Positions 63,425 to 64,000 of a DNA stretch of 64,000 nucleotides are shown here, one piece after another. The stretch lies in assembly GCA_030745875.1 (NCBI GenBank), contig JASLNT010000014.1, positions 62,001 to 126,000 of the forward strand, given 5' to 3'. Positions within the stretch are counted from its first letter, which is position 1. Each line of letters starts with the position of its first letter. The DNA comes from Phycisphaerae bacterium (GTDB lineage: Bacteria > Planctomycetota > Phycisphaerae > SM23-33). The notes beneath the pieces were generated by a model that had not been told where the DNA came from, ran no database searches, and saw nothing but the letters and a program-made list of their open reading frames with translations. A program made the translations under genes and the position numbers.

Positions 63425-64000
63425 TCATTTCTTCTTGTCCGAACTCTTGGGCTTGACCGGTTTCGTTGTCGCCTTCAGCCACTCTTCCACGCGCTGAGCG
63501 ACTATTTTCTTGCGATCGGCCTGGCGATTATTAAGTTCTTTGCGCAGGCGACTGAGCTGGTTGGATGTCTGATCGAGCTTGTACTTGGTGATTTTCATCT
63601 GGGCGTCGAACTGCACGCCGGCAAGGCGAGCCAGGTCGGATCGCAGCTTCTTGCGATCGCCCTCGGATGTCGCGTTCTTCATCTTGCCCAGAACCTTACT
63701 TATCTCGAGCCGAGCTTTCTGTTCGCGATCGACTTCAGTGCGAACGGCCGCATCGAGAGACCTGTACCGCTTGTACCACTGCCAGGCGAACTTCAGCGTT
63801 CCCTGATACCGCCTGTCGCTGGTCTTCTTCTGGGCCATCAGGCTGTTGTAGAAGTCGCGGCGGCTTTTTCGAAGGAACTCCAGGAGTTCTTTTTCTTCGG
63901 CGGGATTGGGGAATTGCGATTTACGCTTCGGTTTGGGCTTGGGCGCGGGCTTCGTGGTCGCTGCGTCTGCGCCGGAAACCGTCACCGGGCGCTGCTGAGA
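63425..64000 (-). CDS. Basic coiled-coil protein, 5' end missing
   Basis: At least 191 codons, open to the right edge of the window. A Lys/Pro-rich stretch (TTKPAPKPKPKRKSQFPNP) is followed by a long charged helix with heptad-like spacing (EEKELLEFLRKSRRDFYN, DREQKARLEISKVLGKMKN, YKLDQTSNQLSRLRKELNN) and a Lys-rich C-terminus. No family recognised. The composition before the Lys/Pro stretch (QQRPVTVSGADAA) could be the end of a signal peptide, so a periplasmic structural or regulatory protein is possible. It ends 52 bases before ispH starts, in the same direction. Confidence 0.55.
   Translation of the reverse strand, partial: SQQRPVTVSGADAATTKPAPKPKPKRKSQFPNPAEEKELLEFLRKSRRDFYNSLMAQKKTSDRRYQGTLKFAWQWYKRYRSLDAAVRTEVDREQKARLEISKVLGKMKNATSEGDRKKLRSDLARLAGVQFDAQMKITKYKLDQTSNQLSRLRKELNNRQADRKKIVAQRVEEWLKATTKPVKPKSSDKKK

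Noticed and set aside
1-64000. CRISPR arrays, tRNA, rRNA, insertion sequences, integrases
   Set aside because: Looked for regular repeats, tRNA-like cloverleafs in the gaps, and transposase motifs; none was found by eye.

Overview
The window looks like chromosomal DNA of a GC-rich member of the Planctomycetota, probably an anaerobic, Phycisphaerae-like lineage. The evidence is the gene content: Tat-exported sulfatases, PQQ-like beta-propellers, several proteins of the hydrazine-synthase-alpha-like (HzsA-related) propeller/cytochrome family, a SUMF1-type domain fused to one of them, a DUF1570-like lipoprotein, a protein with a pseudopilin-like tail, and Thr-Gln-Pro-rich linkers. This is inference from family content; no rRNA or marker tree is available. 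No rRNA, tRNA, CRISPR array, insertion sequence or integrase was seen.

Layout. 1-1729 (-): ribulose-monophosphate genes, hexulose-phosphate synthase fused to an RraA-like domain, then phosphohexuloisomerase (cut by the window edge). 1864-7175 (+): an envelope-targeted AmmeMemoRadiSam operon (MEMO1-AMMECR1 fusion lipoprotein, spermidine-synthase-like membrane protein, two-helix membrane protein, Tat-signal radical SAM protein). 7195-19035 (-): a tightly packed nine-gene operon that joins a Thr-Gln-Pro-rich membrane-anchored protein, an FtsX/LolD-type ABC pair, two ModA-like lipoproteins with a ModBC-like permease and ATPase, and two secreted PQQ-like propellers, one carrying a methyltransferase-like insertion and a malectin-like tail.

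19369-45574 (mostly -): a polysaccharide-use region with three CxPxR sulfatases, a LamG-GH127 protein, a parallel beta-helix protein (+), a sugar ABC importer with a Tat-exported partner, a PAP2 phosphatase, three HzsA-related proteins and a small decayed gene. A plausible reading is outer-surface or periplasmic breakdown of a sulfated glycan, with uptake through the sugar importer.

45665-56104: AsmA-like protein, DUF547 lipoprotein, a tandem ACT-domain protein with a basic tail, TsaB, a metallophosphoesterase, YidC, a large secreted protein and a zinc-peptidase-like lipoprotein. 56106-64000 (-): IspH, a tandem pair of PQQ-like propellers, and an HzsA-related protein whose C-terminal SUMF1-like domain is separated from it by a one-base slip in a G8 run. 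Nearly all large plus-strand ORFs opposite the minus-strand genes are antisense shadows produced by high GC.
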